Positions 1-8,141 of a stretch of DNA of 11,583 bases are shown here, in pieces. The stretch is from contig CAZZKJ010000063.1 in assembly GCA_964654695.1 (NCBI GenBank), forward strand, positions 1 to 11,583, given 5' to 3'. Under the pieces are notes generated by a model. That model did not search any database, was not told the origin of the DNA, and saw nothing but the letters and a program-made list of their open reading frames with translations. Made by a program: the position numbers and the translations under genes. Numbering within the stretch: position 1 is the first letter of the stretch; each line of letters opens with the position of its first letter. The DNA is from CAZZKJ01 sp964654695 (lineage in GTDB: Bacteria > Krumholzibacteriota > Krumholzibacteriia > WVZY01).

Positions 1-29
1 GCCACCGCAGAACGCGGCGGGCAGAGCAG

Positions 30-1496
30 CTAGCGCGTAGTGAATTCGGTGCGGGTGTCGGCTTCGGTGTGGCGCGCAACGTGCGCGACGACTTCCCGAT
101 TCTCGACCAGGAGATTCACGGCAAGCCGCTTGTCTATCTCGACAACGCCGCTACGACACAGAAACCGCATGCGGTGCTCGATGCCCTGGCTCGCTACTAC
201 GCTCACGGGAACGCCTACACGGGAGGCACCGCCCGCCGATGCCAACGGGCCGGCATGTCCCCGCTCATGGTATTTGAAAATATTTTCTCCTATTATGATG
301 GCATCATCAACGACTATTCCGAGGACGACTATGAAAGCAAAAAGAGATATTAGATTTATGGAGACGCCGAACACGGGCATCAGCCACAAAGCGCCCAGAA
401 ATGAAATGGGGATACCGAGGCTGACCCAGAAAGCCAGGCGGAGACGGAGGAAAAGGGCGAGGATGATGAACACCAGGATGAATCCGTTTCGGCCGTTTCG
501 GATCATGAGTTCCAGACGTCCCCTGAGTATGCGGGAAAAATCATTCCATGTTTCAATGGTTACACCGGCCGGCATTCTCTTTTGAGCTTCGGCAGTGTAT
601 TCTTTCGCTAATTTTGCTATATCGATTGCGTTCTGATCTCCAACGCGGAATACACGGACATCGACCGACGGTTTTCCCGAGAAACGGGCGGACTGGTCGG
701 TTTCTGCGAAGCCGTCGACAACCCTGGCTACATCCCCCAGCAACAGTCTGGTTCCGTCCGGCATGGTTCTTATAACTATCTTTTCGAATTCCTCTCCGTG
801 GTAGGCCTGGCCCTTGGTGCGAAGCAATATTTCGCCGCTGCGGGTGCGGATCGAACCGCCGGGGAGGTCGAGCGAGGAGCGGCGCACCGCGCTTGCCACT
901 TCGTCAAAAGTCAGGGCATATCTGCGTAGGGCTTCTTCAGACACTTCGATGGAAACTTCGTACGCTTTGGCCGAAACCAATTGGGCCTGAGTAATACCCG
1001 GCAGGGCGGTGAGATCGTCGCGTACGCGTTGGCCCAAGGCCTTCAGGGTTTTTTCATCCACGTCGCCGTACACGGCGACGTCAATCACCTGCCGCCTGTT
1101 CGTAAGCTCGGTTATTATCGGTTTCTCGGTTTCTTCCGGGAAGGTATCTATGGCATCGATCCTGGTTTTTATATCATCCATCAATTTGCGCGCGTCGGCG
1201 CCGGTTTCGATTTCAACCGTGACCGTTCCGGTTCCCTCGGATGAAGTCGATGCAATCTTTTTTATGCCGTCAAGATCCTGTATCGCTTCCTCGATCCTGA
1301 TCACCACGCCGTTCTCGACTTCCTCGGGAGCTGCGCCCAGGTAATTAACCGAAATACTCACCATATCCAGGGCGAATTCTGGAAAGATCTCCTTGGTTAT
1401 GGAAGGAGCGACAATGAGTCCTCCGCCTAAAATGATAATCATCAGCAGGTTGGCTACTACCGAATTGGATGCGAACCAGGCGATAGCTTTATTCAT
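30..1496 (-). CDS. RND efflux transporter, inner-membrane subunit, truncated with chimeric C-terminus
   Basis: This is the proton-driven inner-membrane pump of a tripartite RND (AcrB/MexB-like, HAE1) system. TM1 spans about residues 12-31. The periplasmic porter region covers about 35-335, and TM2-TM4 span about 338-405. Within TM4 the GIVVDDAIIIGENI motif holds the paired Asp (397-398) of the proton relay, followed by the usual HERG loop. Homology ends near residue 430 (GVPV); family members have about 1,000-1,050 residues. The last ~57 residues, from about SVVASQG on, are the antisense translation of a sufS fragment and end at a chance TAG. TM5-TM12 and the second porter half are therefore missing. 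The ATG overlaps the stop of the adaptor gene by 4 bases (ATGA), with GGGAG 8 bases upstream. It is the last gene of the tetR-OMF-adaptor-pump operon. As sequenced it should not make a working pump. An intact copy may exist if the join is artificial. Confidence 0.9.
   Translation of the reverse strand: MNKAIAWFASNSVVANLLMIIILGGGLIVAPSITKEIFPEFALDMVSISVNYLGAAPEEVENGVVIRIEEAIQDLDGIKKIASTSSEGTGTVTVEIETGADARKLMDDIKTRIDAIDTFPEETEKPIITELTNRRQVIDVAVYGDVDEKTLKALGQRVRDDLTALPGITQAQLVSAKAYEVSIEVSEEALRRYALTFDEVASAVRRSSLDLPGGSIRTRSGEILLRTKGQAYHGEEFEKIVIRTMPDGTRLLLGDVARVVDGFAETDQSARFSGKPSVDVRVFRVGDQNAIDIAKLAKEYTAEAQKRMPAGVTIETWNDFSRILRGRLELMIRNGRNGFILVFIILALFLRLRLAFWVSLGIPISFLGALWLMPVFGVSINLISLFAFIVVLGIVVDDAIIIGENIFKYHERGHAGPLASAGGASRVGVPVSVVASQGIEHRMRFLCRSGVVEIDKRLAVNLLVENREVVAHVARHTEADTRTEFTTR
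69..215 (+). pseudogene. sufS: SufS-type cysteine desulfurase, N-terminal fragment
   Basis: This is the first ~49 residues of a group II (SufS/CsdA) cysteine desulfurase, the PLP enzyme that supplies sulfur for Fe-S cluster assembly. The recognisable stretch runs from VRDDFPIL through HGKPLVYLDNAATTQKP to ALARYYAHGNA, matching the conserved SufS N-terminus up to the point where NVHRG normally follows. There the homology stops. The reading frame continues to 353, but that part is antisense of the RND gene. The catalytic Lys and Cys regions are absent. The GTG at 69 is a plausible start, but the frame is open upstream to base 3 and no clear ribosome-binding site is visible. The piece is visibly GC-richer than the rest of the window. 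Frame 1 upstream ends at a TAG (31-33); it could be the tail of a preceding suf gene, but I cannot identify it. The protein match is strong. Whether the join is biological is unknown. Confidence 0.8.
204..215. other. junction between sufS fragment and RND gene
   Basis: On the + strand, SufS homology runs to about base 215 (codons for HGNA). On the - strand, RND homology (VGVPV) runs down to about base 204. The 12 bases in between are compatible with both proteins, as expected of a join at short microhomology. The two genes face each other, and each loses its C-terminal part here. A GC shift coincides with this point. It could be a real inversion or deletion, or an assembly chimera near a contig end. 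Confidence 0.7.
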
Positions 1497-2725
1497 TCGC
1501 CGGCTCCCGGTTTGAGGTCATCGGAGTTCGATGAATCTGTCTGGGCGGGATGGGCTCTGCCGGATGAGAAAATCCTTACCTTCATGCCGTCGCTGACTGC
1601 ATCCAGGGAGGAGATGCAGATTTTTTCTCCCGATTGGAGGCCCCCTATGACAATCACGTCGCTGCGTCCCATCCTGAAAATATCGATTTTACGAAAGCGG
1701 AGATGATTTTCATTATCGACCACCAGCACGGTGCTATCCGGCCTGAGTGCCGCCCTCGGGATTATTACAGCGTCTGCAATGGTGATCCCTTTTATTTCCG
1801 CTTCGACAAACAATCCGGCAGCCAGCGGAATCCTGTCCACTGAAGCTCCGTCTCCGTAAGGTTCATCAACCTGAGCAACCACATAAACCATACGGGTCAG
1901 GGGATCGATTTCTCCCTCGACGCGGACGATTCGGCCGTTCCATTCACGGCGCTTTCCCGCAAAATCGGCGCTGAGGGTTACCGCCGGTTCGTTTGTAACG
2001 CGGTTCTCTCCGCTCATATCCCCCGGCAGCTCGAGGTAGGCTAGATCGGAATCGGGAACGGGCAGCCGAATCTCCGCATAGTCGGTCGCGTACACGGCCG
2101 CCACCGGCGTTCCCGGCGCAACATATTGGCCGAGGTCCACGAGCTTGCTCTTAACTCTTCCCGTAAAGGGAACGCTAATTCTGGTTCTTTCCAGGTCGCG
2201 TTTCGCCCGTTCGAGTGCGGCATTCGCCGAAGCCAGCGCGGATTTCGCTTCTTCGACCTGGAGTTCCCTTGTCGCCAGGGGAGAGAGAGAGCCGTTTCCC
2301 ATTTCCGCCCATTCGTCCCTTGCGATTTTCGCCTGGGCTTTTTCGGTTTCAAACGCCAGTTTCACTTTTGCAAACTGCCCGCGGGCGATCGTCAGGGCCG
2401 ACTCATAATCACGCGGATCGATTGTCAGGAGAACGTCGCCTCTTTCAAAAAAACCTCCCGAAGCCAACACGGGGGAAAGTTCGATCACTTTTCCTGCAAC
2501 CTCTGCGACCAGATTGCTCTCCGTGCGGGGCCGCACCGTTCCCTGGGATGGTATATAAATTGTATGCAAGATTTTATTGACGGTTATCGCGCGTACGACC
2601 GGAGCGTACTCGCGTCTGGTGCGCGTCGGCACCGGCGGGCGCGATTTTATCAGAATTATGGTGATGATAAATCCGATAGCGATTATCGCTATCGGCAGCA
2701 CTATTCGAAGTTTTTTCTCACTCAA
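1493..2725 (-). CDS. RND efflux periplasmic adaptor (membrane fusion protein)
   Basis: This is the periplasmic adaptor (HlyD/AcrA-like) that links the inner-membrane RND pump to the outer-membrane channel. One N-terminal membrane anchor lies at residues 8-27. Two lipoyl/biotinyl half-motifs (about 65-105, including VAEVAGKV and GDVLLTIDP, and about 182-212, including VPFTGRV and GQYVAPGTPV) flank an alpha-helical hairpin (about 106-180). A beta-barrel (about 215-315) and a membrane-proximal domain (about 316-385, starting at VIIPRAAL) follow. At 410 residues the length is normal. The start is TTG at 2725, supported by GGAGG six bases upstream; no ATG is available nearby. The gene overlaps the outer-membrane factor by 8 bases and the pump by 4, so translation is probably coupled. 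The anchor is a transmembrane helix, not a lipoprotein signal. The substrate cannot be inferred. Confidence 0.93.
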   Translation of the reverse strand: MSEKKLRIVLPIAIIAIGFIITIILIKSRPPVPTRTRREYAPVVRAITVNKILHTIYIPSQGTVRPRTESNLVAEVAGKVIELSPVLASGGFFERGDVLLTIDPRDYESALTIARGQFAKVKLAFETEKAQAKIARDEWAEMGNGSLSPLATRELQVEEAKSALASANAALERAKRDLERTRISVPFTGRVKSKLVDLGQYVAPGTPVAAVYATDYAEIRLPVPDSDLAYLELPGDMSGENRVTNEPAVTLSADFAGKRREWNGRIVRVEGEIDPLTRMVYVVAQVDEPYGDGASVDRIPLAAGLFVEAEIKGITIADAVIIPRAALRPDSTVLVVDNENHLRFRKIDIFRMGRSDVIVIGGLQSGEKICISSLDAVSDGMKVRIFSSGRAHPAQTDSSNSDDLKPGAGE

Positions 2726-4199
2726 CGGTGTCCTCCGTTCGGGAATTGGTTATTGATGCCAAAAAGCTCCTCCACTCCCTGCCCAGTTCGAATCCTCCGC
2801 CCAGAGAGAGGTGAAGATTTACACGGGCATCCAGGCGCGAGCGCCGGATCGCTATCCATTCGCTTCGGGAATTGAGGCCCCCCCGCTGCGATTCGAGCAC
2901 GGTGATATAATCAATCAGACCTTCGCGGTATTGTTTCTCCGCCAATTTTCTTGCGGCCTCCGATTCTTCGGCCGCAGCCCGAGCAGCGGCTTCCTGCTTT
3001 GCGAGCGCGTTTTCGGCGAAAAGAGCTGACTCGACTTCTCCGAAAGCGCTGAGGAGCGCCAGGGCGTATGCGGCAAGTGCCTGGTCCCTGACCGCATCGG
3101 TCTGAGAGAGGTTGGCCCGCAAACGCCCCCCCTGGAAAAGCGGCTGCGTGACTCCCGCCGCGATGCTCCAAACGCTGAAGTCGCCTTTTAGCAAGTCCGA
3201 TAATTGGTCGCTGAGTGTGCCTCCGGCGGCGGTGAGGGATATGACGGGAAAGAAGGCTCTTTTAGCCGAAGAAACCCTTTTCGATGCCGCCGCGTAACGG
3301 CGTTCTGATGCAAGGAGATCGGGCCTCCTTACAAGCAGTTCGCTTGGGAGCGCGGTGGGGACCCCGCCGTTTATAGACGGGAGCCCGCCGGATGCGGATA
3401 TGATTCCCGCCGGATACCTTCCCAGAAGAATTTCCAATTGGCGCCGGGCCCGGTCGAGCTGAGTCCGTCTGGCTTCAAGAAGGGATTTCGCCCCGGCGAG
3501 ACCGGCAAGGGCAAGGTGGAGATCAAGGGCGTTCCTGAGACCGCTGTTGTATCTTTTTCTAACCTGCCCTGCGGAAAGCTCGTAGTTCCCGACCGTTTCG
3601 GCGGCGAGGTTCATTTGCATTTCCGCTTCCATCAATGCGAAATAGGCTTTTGCGGTTTGCCCCACGATCGACAGCCGCGTTGCAGCGAGATCCGCCCAAG
3701 AAGCTTCCAGATCTGCCAGCGCCGCCGATTTGCTCGAACGTATTTTGCCCCAGAGATCGATTTCCCAGCGCGTATCGAGGGAAACCCCGAATGAATTTGT
3801 GCGCGATGTGATTATTGATCCGAATCCAGGAACGGGAATTCCTATTATGTTCTGTCTTCTTCTCGATACATTGAAGTTCGCGTTAAGGGCGGGAAGCATA
3901 TCCGCGCCGGTGATGCGGGCGACGGCGGCGGCCGCATCGACGCGCGCCGCCGACATCTTTATATCGTAATTGTTCTTTAGCGATTCACCGATGATTCCGT
4001 TCAATGTTGTATCTTCGAAACTCCTCCACCAATCGCCTCCGCCCGGGTCCGTCACCCTGCCGGGGCTTGCGCCCGACCAATTCGCGGGAACATTCATGTC
4101 CAGTCCGGGCTGCACGGTTTTGGAAGGAGAAGCGCACCCCATCACGGCGGCAGCAAACGGGAACAGCCAGAATAATATGCTGCGCCTTAATCTCGTCAT
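2718..4199 (-). CDS. NodT/OprM-type outer-membrane efflux lipoprotein
   Basis: This is the outer-membrane channel (TolC superfamily, NodT subfamily) of the tripartite efflux system; the trimer would form the exit duct. The N-terminus has a basic start, a hydrophobic core and a lipobox VMGC, with Cys22 as the probable lipidated residue and Ala at +2, which favours outer-membrane sorting. Family landmarks include PANW near the mature start, GGDWWRSFEDTTLN, WEIDLWGKIR (about 150), the ELLVRRPDLLASERR segment, a VTQPLFQGGRL motif, and the two long coiled repeats of the OEP fold. At 493 residues the length is typical. The ATG at 4199 overlaps the last base of the tetR stop (TAATG), and a GAGGG lies 9 bases upstream. 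The 3' end overlaps the adaptor start by 8 bases. The channel itself appears intact. Confidence 0.94.
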   Translation of the reverse strand: MTRLRRSILFWLFPFAAAVMGCASPSKTVQPGLDMNVPANWSGASPGRVTDPGGGDWWRSFEDTTLNGIIGESLKNNYDIKMSAARVDAAAAVARITGADMLPALNANFNVSRRRQNIIGIPVPGFGSIITSRTNSFGVSLDTRWEIDLWGKIRSSKSAALADLEASWADLAATRLSIVGQTAKAYFALMEAEMQMNLAAETVGNYELSAGQVRKRYNSGLRNALDLHLALAGLAGAKSLLEARRTQLDRARRQLEILLGRYPAGIISASGGLPSINGGVPTALPSELLVRRPDLLASERRYAAASKRVSSAKRAFFPVISLTAAGGTLSDQLSDLLKGDFSVWSIAAGVTQPLFQGGRLRANLSQTDAVRDQALAAYALALLSAFGEVESALFAENALAKQEAAARAAAEESEAARKLAEKQYREGLIDYITVLESQRGGLNSRSEWIAIRRSRLDARVNLHLSLGGGFELGREWRSFLASITNSRTEDTVE

Positions 4200-4864
4200 T
4201 ATGGTGTGCCCTCGGCCGGTGCTTTCATACCGCCTGCCACAAATCTTATTATTCTCTCGGTCAGACGTTTGGGCTCACTGAACCCCGCGGGGCGGCCGGG
4301 ATCATTCAACTTCATGTTCTCTATAATCCTGTCTGTAGGGGCGAACATTGCGAAAGCCATCACTCCTATCATGAAGTGAATCCGGATCAACAGTTCGTCT
4401 TCGGGCAGGTCAGGAAGAGAATTTTTGAAAACCGCGGCGAAGCGCATGAATGTTTCACCAAATATCCTGCGCGCGATGTCATGCATGGCGTCGCCGGTCT
4501 CATTGAGGGCTCGTCCCATAAGCTTTGGCAGCATGCCGGAGCCCGCCGGCGAATCACGGCGCGTCTGGATTGCCGGTGATATGAAGGCGTCTATTATACT
4601 TTCTATGGGTATTCGGTCCGGGGAAGAAGCGTCTTCAATTTTTGCAAGCAGCTCGAGCCGTTTTCTGTTGACCGGTTCAGCCCGCCTTGCCAGCACGGCT
4701 TCTATCAATGCGTATTTGGAGCCGAAATGGTAATGCACGGCAGCTGTATTTACATTGGCCTCGCGCACGATGCTGCGTATGGACACGGACGTAAAACCTT
4801 TATTAGCAAATAATTGCTCGGCCGCATCCAGTATCCTGCTTTTGGTATCGATATCTGTTGTCAT
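4199..4864 (-). CDS. TetR-family transcriptional regulator of the efflux operon
   Basis: This is a TetR/AcrR-type repressor of 221 residues. The N-terminal domain is classic: RILDAAEQLFANKGF, then a helix-turn-helix at about 26-47 (SIRSIVREANVNTAAVHYHFGSK). The C-terminal ligand/dimer domain contains a pump-free IHFMIGVMAFAM segment that recalls PsrA-like TetR proteins. That comparison is from memory and only suggests the subfamily. The start is the ATG at 4864, which has AAAGGTGG four bases upstream; a TTG at 4879 is in frame but lies before that Shine-Dalgarno sequence. It is the first gene of the operon, ends one base into the OMF start, and lies just behind a strong promoter with a repeated motif. 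By family precedent it probably represses its own operon and releases it when a pump substrate binds. The ligand is unknown. Confidence 0.93.
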   Translation of the reverse strand: MTTDIDTKSRILDAAEQLFANKGFTSVSIRSIVREANVNTAAVHYHFGSKYALIEAVLARRAEPVNRKRLELLAKIEDASSPDRIPIESIIDAFISPAIQTRRDSPAGSGMLPKLMGRALNETGDAMHDIARRIFGETFMRFAAVFKNSLPDLPEDELLIRIHFMIGVMAFAMFAPTDRIIENMKLNDPGRPAGFSEPKRLTERIIRFVAGGMKAPAEGTP

Positions 4865-4884
4865 TAAACCACCTTTCAAGCAAG

Positions 4885-4909
4885 TGATTGAAGTATACGT
4901 TTGATTGAA
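4885..4909 (-). promoter_or_regulatory. candidate TetR operator: 8-base direct repeat at the promoter
   Basis: TTCAATCA occurs twice on the - strand (4909-4902 and 4892-4885), 17 bases apart centre to centre and on either side of GTATAC. One copy lies in the promoter spacer and the other covers the last base of the -10 and the expected start site. A bound repressor here would block polymerase. TetR proteins usually bind inverted repeats, so a direct repeat is somewhat atypical. The operator role is inference. Confidence 0.4.
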
Positions 4910-4920
4910 TGCAAAGTCAA
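4892..4920 (-). promoter_or_regulatory. sigma70-type promoter of the tetR-efflux operon
   Basis: On the - strand, TTGACT (4920-4915) and TATACT (4897-4892) are separated by exactly 17 bases, close to the sigma70 consensus. The start point would lie near 4885, giving a leader of about 20 bases that carries the AAAGGTGG ribosome-binding site (4876-4869). The promoter reads into tetR. Confidence 0.8.
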
Positions 4921-4974
4921 AAGGAAAATTGGGGGCACGGGAATCACCGCTTTTCTGCCTGCCGGTAGGTTGTT

Positions 4975-6852
4975 CTAATGCGCCGGGCGCAGATATGGGC
5001 CGAAGTTTTTTTTGATTTTTGCGGCCAGGGAATGGTTGCCGAAAGCTTCGGCATAGAAGAGAGCTTTATTCAAATATTGTACGGCTTCCTCGGGTCTGTC
5101 CATCTGTATCAGCGCGATGCCGATATTAGCATGTATCGAGTCCGAATGAGGATTGAGTTTCAGAGCTTTTTCAAGGTGCACCAGGGCGGTGCTGTATTTA
5201 CCGGCGCGGATCAACAGCGCGCCCAGATTGTTATGGGCTGAATAATAATCGGGATTTAGTTTGAGGGCTTTTTCGAAATAAAGTGATGCTTCCTCGAACT
5301 TGTTTTTGCGCACAAGGGCCATACCCAGAGATTGATAGGCTTCGCTGTAGCCGGGATCCAGCTTTATTGCTTCTTGCAGGTGCTTGATCGCACGGTCGGC
5401 TTTTCCGCGGTCCAAATAATATATGGCCGTGTAATGATGTTTTTCCGCTTCATAGTTTACGAGTTCGGCGGCGAAGGGTCCGGCGATGCTCGATGCCGCG
5501 CCTATAAAGATCATCGCTGCAAGCAGGAGCGATAAACGCATCCAGCGTCCTGCCGCCGCGGTGTCGATAAGCTTCCAAAAACCAGCCGCGGCGATAATTG
5601 CCATCACGGGTATCATCGGTGCGCGGTAGCGGGATGTAACGAAAACCAGGATGATGGAAAGCGGGTATAGGATGAGAAACAATCTTATAACGGCCGGAAT
5701 CCTTCGCCAATATGAAACCATGCCGATGATAAAGAACGGCAAAAGAACACCGAACGGAAAACCGAAATTATGCGTCTTCCACATCATGATCGAATAGAGT
5801 GCGGAATATTGCCTGTTGGCATATATATCCGTGTTATTGGGGATCTCTCTCGATGTGAAAAAATGAACGGTTTTTCTGCCGGTTCTTTTGAAGAAGTTCA
5901 GGGGATGTTCTTTTACGTAACTTGCTACCCGCCCCAAAAAGAATTTTTGCACCTGATTCCTGGTTCTGAAGCCGGATCGTACCGGCATCAGAGTCAACTC
6001 GTCCCACGCCCCTCCGGGCCTTGCCGCCATGATGTCGGCGTGTTCGTAATTGTTGCCGATATAGAGATTGATAGGCCCCGATTCGGGGAAAGGACTGAAT
6101 CGATCGGTTACGCGGTAGCTCAATATCGAAACGGGAACCACGATCAGCATAAACCCCGCGAGAATATTTGTTCCGGCGAGAATAATAGGTTTTCGCCCCG
6201 CCGATAGGCGCCGCATATAAAACGCGAGCCAGATACATGACATCGCAAAAAATGGCACGAAGGTCGCGCGCGTAACCACGCTCAGCCCTCCGCAAATGCC
6301 TAGGCTCAGGAACAGCCATTGGCGGTTCTTTTTGAGCGCCTTCATAAACAGCAATATCAGAATCATCGTCCAAAAGGCCGCCCACGTGGTTGCGAGCAGT
6401 TCTCCTCCAAAGAAAATGAGAGACCCGTTGAACGCGGCCGCAGCCGCCGCCAGCAAGGCCGTCCTGCGGTCGAAGATTGAGAAAGCCAAACGGTAGACGA
6501 GTACGCATACCGCCGCTCCCAGGACAGCTTGAAACAGCTTTGCCGCTATAATGGAGCATCCGGTCGCTGCGTAAACGCACGCCAAGAACAGCGGATAGAA
6601 AAAAGCCTGCCAGAAAAACTGCACGCTCATGGTGCCGTGCACCGCCAGCTGCCTGGCGGCGGCGTCGTAGGCCTGCGAATCCACGAGCGGTATCATGAAG
6701 CCCGGGTTTCTTGATGCCTGGTAGAGGTAAAGAAGCCGCACGGCAAACGCCAGCAGGAAGATTGCTGCCGCGGTCTGCGCATGCGGATCGTTCCGCAGCG
6801 CTCGAAAGTCGAACCTTCGCGGGCCCGCGGATTTTCGTTTTTTATCCTTCAA
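4975..6852 (-). CDS. GT-C-like membrane glycosyltransferase with C-terminal TPR repeats
   Basis: This is a 625-residue polytopic membrane protein. Residues 25-460 have about 10-12 hydrophobic helices in the pattern of the dolichyl/undecaprenyl-phosphate-sugar transferases (PMT/ArnT-like GT-C). A first periplasmic loop carries LVDSQAYDAAARQLA, with Asp58 in the position of the catalytic Asp. A GGELLATTWAAF segment lies near 149-160, and a conserved SRYRAPMIPVMAIIAA segment near 407-422. Residues 469-604 form four 34-residue TPR repeats ending in KLDPGY, KLNPDY, KLNPHS and ALFYA. The likely role is transfer of a sugar from a lipid carrier to a lipid or protein acceptor on the periplasmic side, with the TPRs binding a partner. 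Donor and acceptor are unknown. The start is TTG at 6852 with AAAGG 5 bases upstream; an in-frame TGA lies just before it and no suitable ATG follows. It lies 53 bases after the hydrolase gene and may be co-transcribed with it. Confidence 0.82.
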   Translation of the reverse strand: MKDKKRKSAGPRRFDFRALRNDPHAQTAAAIFLLAFAVRLLYLYQASRNPGFMIPLVDSQAYDAAARQLAVHGTMSVQFFWQAFFYPLFLACVYAATGCSIIAAKLFQAVLGAAVCVLVYRLAFSIFDRRTALLAAAAAAFNGSLIFFGGELLATTWAAFWTMILILLFMKALKKNRQWLFLSLGICGGLSVVTRATFVPFFAMSCIWLAFYMRRLSAGRKPIILAGTNILAGFMLIVVPVSILSYRVTDRFSPFPESGPINLYIGNNYEHADIMAARPGGAWDELTLMPVRSGFRTRNQVQKFFLGRVASYVKEHPLNFFKRTGRKTVHFFTSREIPNNTDIYANRQYSALYSIMMWKTHNFGFPFGVLLPFFIIGMVSYWRRIPAVIRLFLILYPLSIILVFVTSRYRAPMIPVMAIIAAAGFWKLIDTAAAGRWMRLSLLLAAMIFIGAASSIAGPFAAELVNYEAEKHHYTAIYYLDRGKADRAIKHLQEAIKLDPGYSEAYQSLGMALVRKNKFEEASLYFEKALKLNPDYYSAHNNLGALLIRAGKYSTALVHLEKALKLNPHSDSIHANIGIALIQMDRPEEAVQYLNKALFYAEAFGNHSLAAKIKKNFGPYLRPAH

Positions 6853-6905
6853 TGAGGCCTTTCATGAAAACGCATATAAAGACGGCAGGGTGCGGCCACA
6901 TTCCT

Positions 6906-8141
6906 TTAGTATGGCGCGGCACTGTTGTCGGAGCCGATATGCCGGTTGAGCCAGACCGTCATGGTATCGATATAACCCGGTATGAAACCGGCGGCCGAAC
7001 CCGGTTTGGTAAGAAAATGGGTAGCTTCGGGAAAAATCTTTATCTCATAATCAGGATGATGAGATTCAGAGAGCGCTTTTCTCAATCTCAATGCGCTCTG
7101 TTGGGGCGGCAGGAATGAATCCTCCTCTCCCCATATCGCCAGCACCGGGCACCGGATTGTTGATAAATCGCACACGTTTCTATCCCAATCCCGGCTGTAG
7201 CGGCCCGCTTCCAGCAGCTTGAAGAATCGATCGGAATCCAGATTTATAAAATGCTGGATTGTTCCCCCAGGATCGACCACGTTGAACCATCGTTGTCTCT
7301 TGAATCGATTTATTATTTGTCTGAGGGATTCAAGCATCGTGTGCTTCTGCTCCCGGGGAAGATAATCTGTTCTCCTTTTCGCCAATTCGATCAATGTTGT
7401 CCACATGTCATTATTCCACTGGGATGTTCGCGCTTCGATAAGAGGCCATTCCACTAATTCTACACCGCTGAAAAATACGAAAGAGATTTCTTTAAAGGTT
7501 ATCGCCTTTGTGATCTCGTCGTATGTGAGTCCCAGCATGTATCCTTTCTTTTCGGCGCTGTATCTCAATACGTCGAGTATCGACACACCCAACGCTCCGG
7601 AGACGGCTATTACAAATGCGACCTGCGAGGTTTTTGCAGATGCCAGGAGTGCTACACCCGCCCCCTCGCTGCCCCCGAAAAGCCCGACCGATGTTGAACG
7701 AATGCCCCGCAGTTCTCTGAGATAATCGACGGCGGATATTGCCTCTTTGACCCTGTCTTCGCGTGTCTGAATGAGAGCGCGGCCCATCGAAATACCTGCT
7801 CCGGGGCTGTCGTATACCAGCGCGGCTATCTTGTGGGCGGCGAATTGCCTGGCTAAGTTTATCCTTAAGGGCCCGCGTTTGCTTCTATCGCTGCCTGCAA
7901 GAATTACTACGGCCGGATAATCGGTTCCGGTCGCCGGCCGAAACAGAGTACCTTCAAGGATCACTTGTCCATCCGTGAAGTTGACTTGTTCTTCACTAAA
8001 TGCCGGTTTATCAGGCGCGTTTTCGAGGGCCGCACCTTTAGCAATAGAATCATGAAAAGGGGAGAAAAAGGCAAGGATAGACAGCAACCACAGAACTGCC
8101 GCGGCCTTGAATCCGGCTTTGCAAAGATCCGTTGGTACCAT
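6906..8141 (-). CDS. secreted alpha/beta hydrolase (acyl-esterase/dienelactone hydrolase-like)
   Basis: This is a 411-residue alpha/beta-hydrolase fold enzyme. The N-terminus (KAGFKAAAVLWLLSILAFF) is a probable signal peptide or anchor, so it likely acts in the periplasm or at the membrane. The core begins with a strand pair (VILEGTLFRPA, about 60-69), then VVILAGSDRSKRGP (oxyanion region), and ALVYDSPGAGIS at about 107-118. The nucleophile elbow is GGSEG, with Ser158. A helical insertion (about 190-320) covers the active site. Asp341 (WGEEDSFLPP) and His375 (ATHFLTK) complete the triad. This architecture matches the broad COG1073-type hydrolases; the substrate cannot be predicted. The ATG at 8141 has no convincing Shine-Dalgarno sequence, but no better in-frame start precedes it. 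The next gene on the same strand is the glycosyltransferase, which raises the possibility of a joint role in envelope glycan or lipid modification (inference). Confidence 0.85.
   Translation of the reverse strand: MVPTDLCKAGFKAAAVLWLLSILAFFSPFHDSIAKGAALENAPDKPAFSEEQVNFTDGQVILEGTLFRPATGTDYPAVVILAGSDRSKRGPLRINLARQFAAHKIAALVYDSPGAGISMGRALIQTREDRVKEAISAVDYLRELRGIRSTSVGLFGGSEGAGVALLASAKTSQVAFVIAVSGALGVSILDVLRYSAEKKGYMLGLTYDEITKAITFKEISFVFFSGVELVEWPLIEARTSQWNNDMWTTLIELAKRRTDYLPREQKHTMLESLRQIINRFKRQRWFNVVDPGGTIQHFINLDSDRFFKLLEAGRYSRDWDRNVCDLSTIRCPVLAIWGEEDSFLPPQQSALRLRKALSESHHPDYEIKIFPEATHFLTKPGSAAGFIPGYIDTMTVWLNRHIGSDNSAAPY

Noticed and set aside
40..585. Open frame on the + strand opposite the RND gene
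   Set aside because: It is antisense to a well-supported RND coding region and has no recognisable protein content. Only the separate frame at 69-215 shows real homology (SufS).
2126..2875. 249-residue + strand open frame
   Set aside because: It lies antisense to the adaptor and outer-membrane factor genes, is rich in Arg, Phe and Cys with no domain, and is a shadow frame.
5834..6580. 248-residue - strand open frame within the glycosyltransferase
   Set aside because: It is an alternative frame of a gene with clear membrane and TPR structure; its composition is Arg-rich and unstructured.
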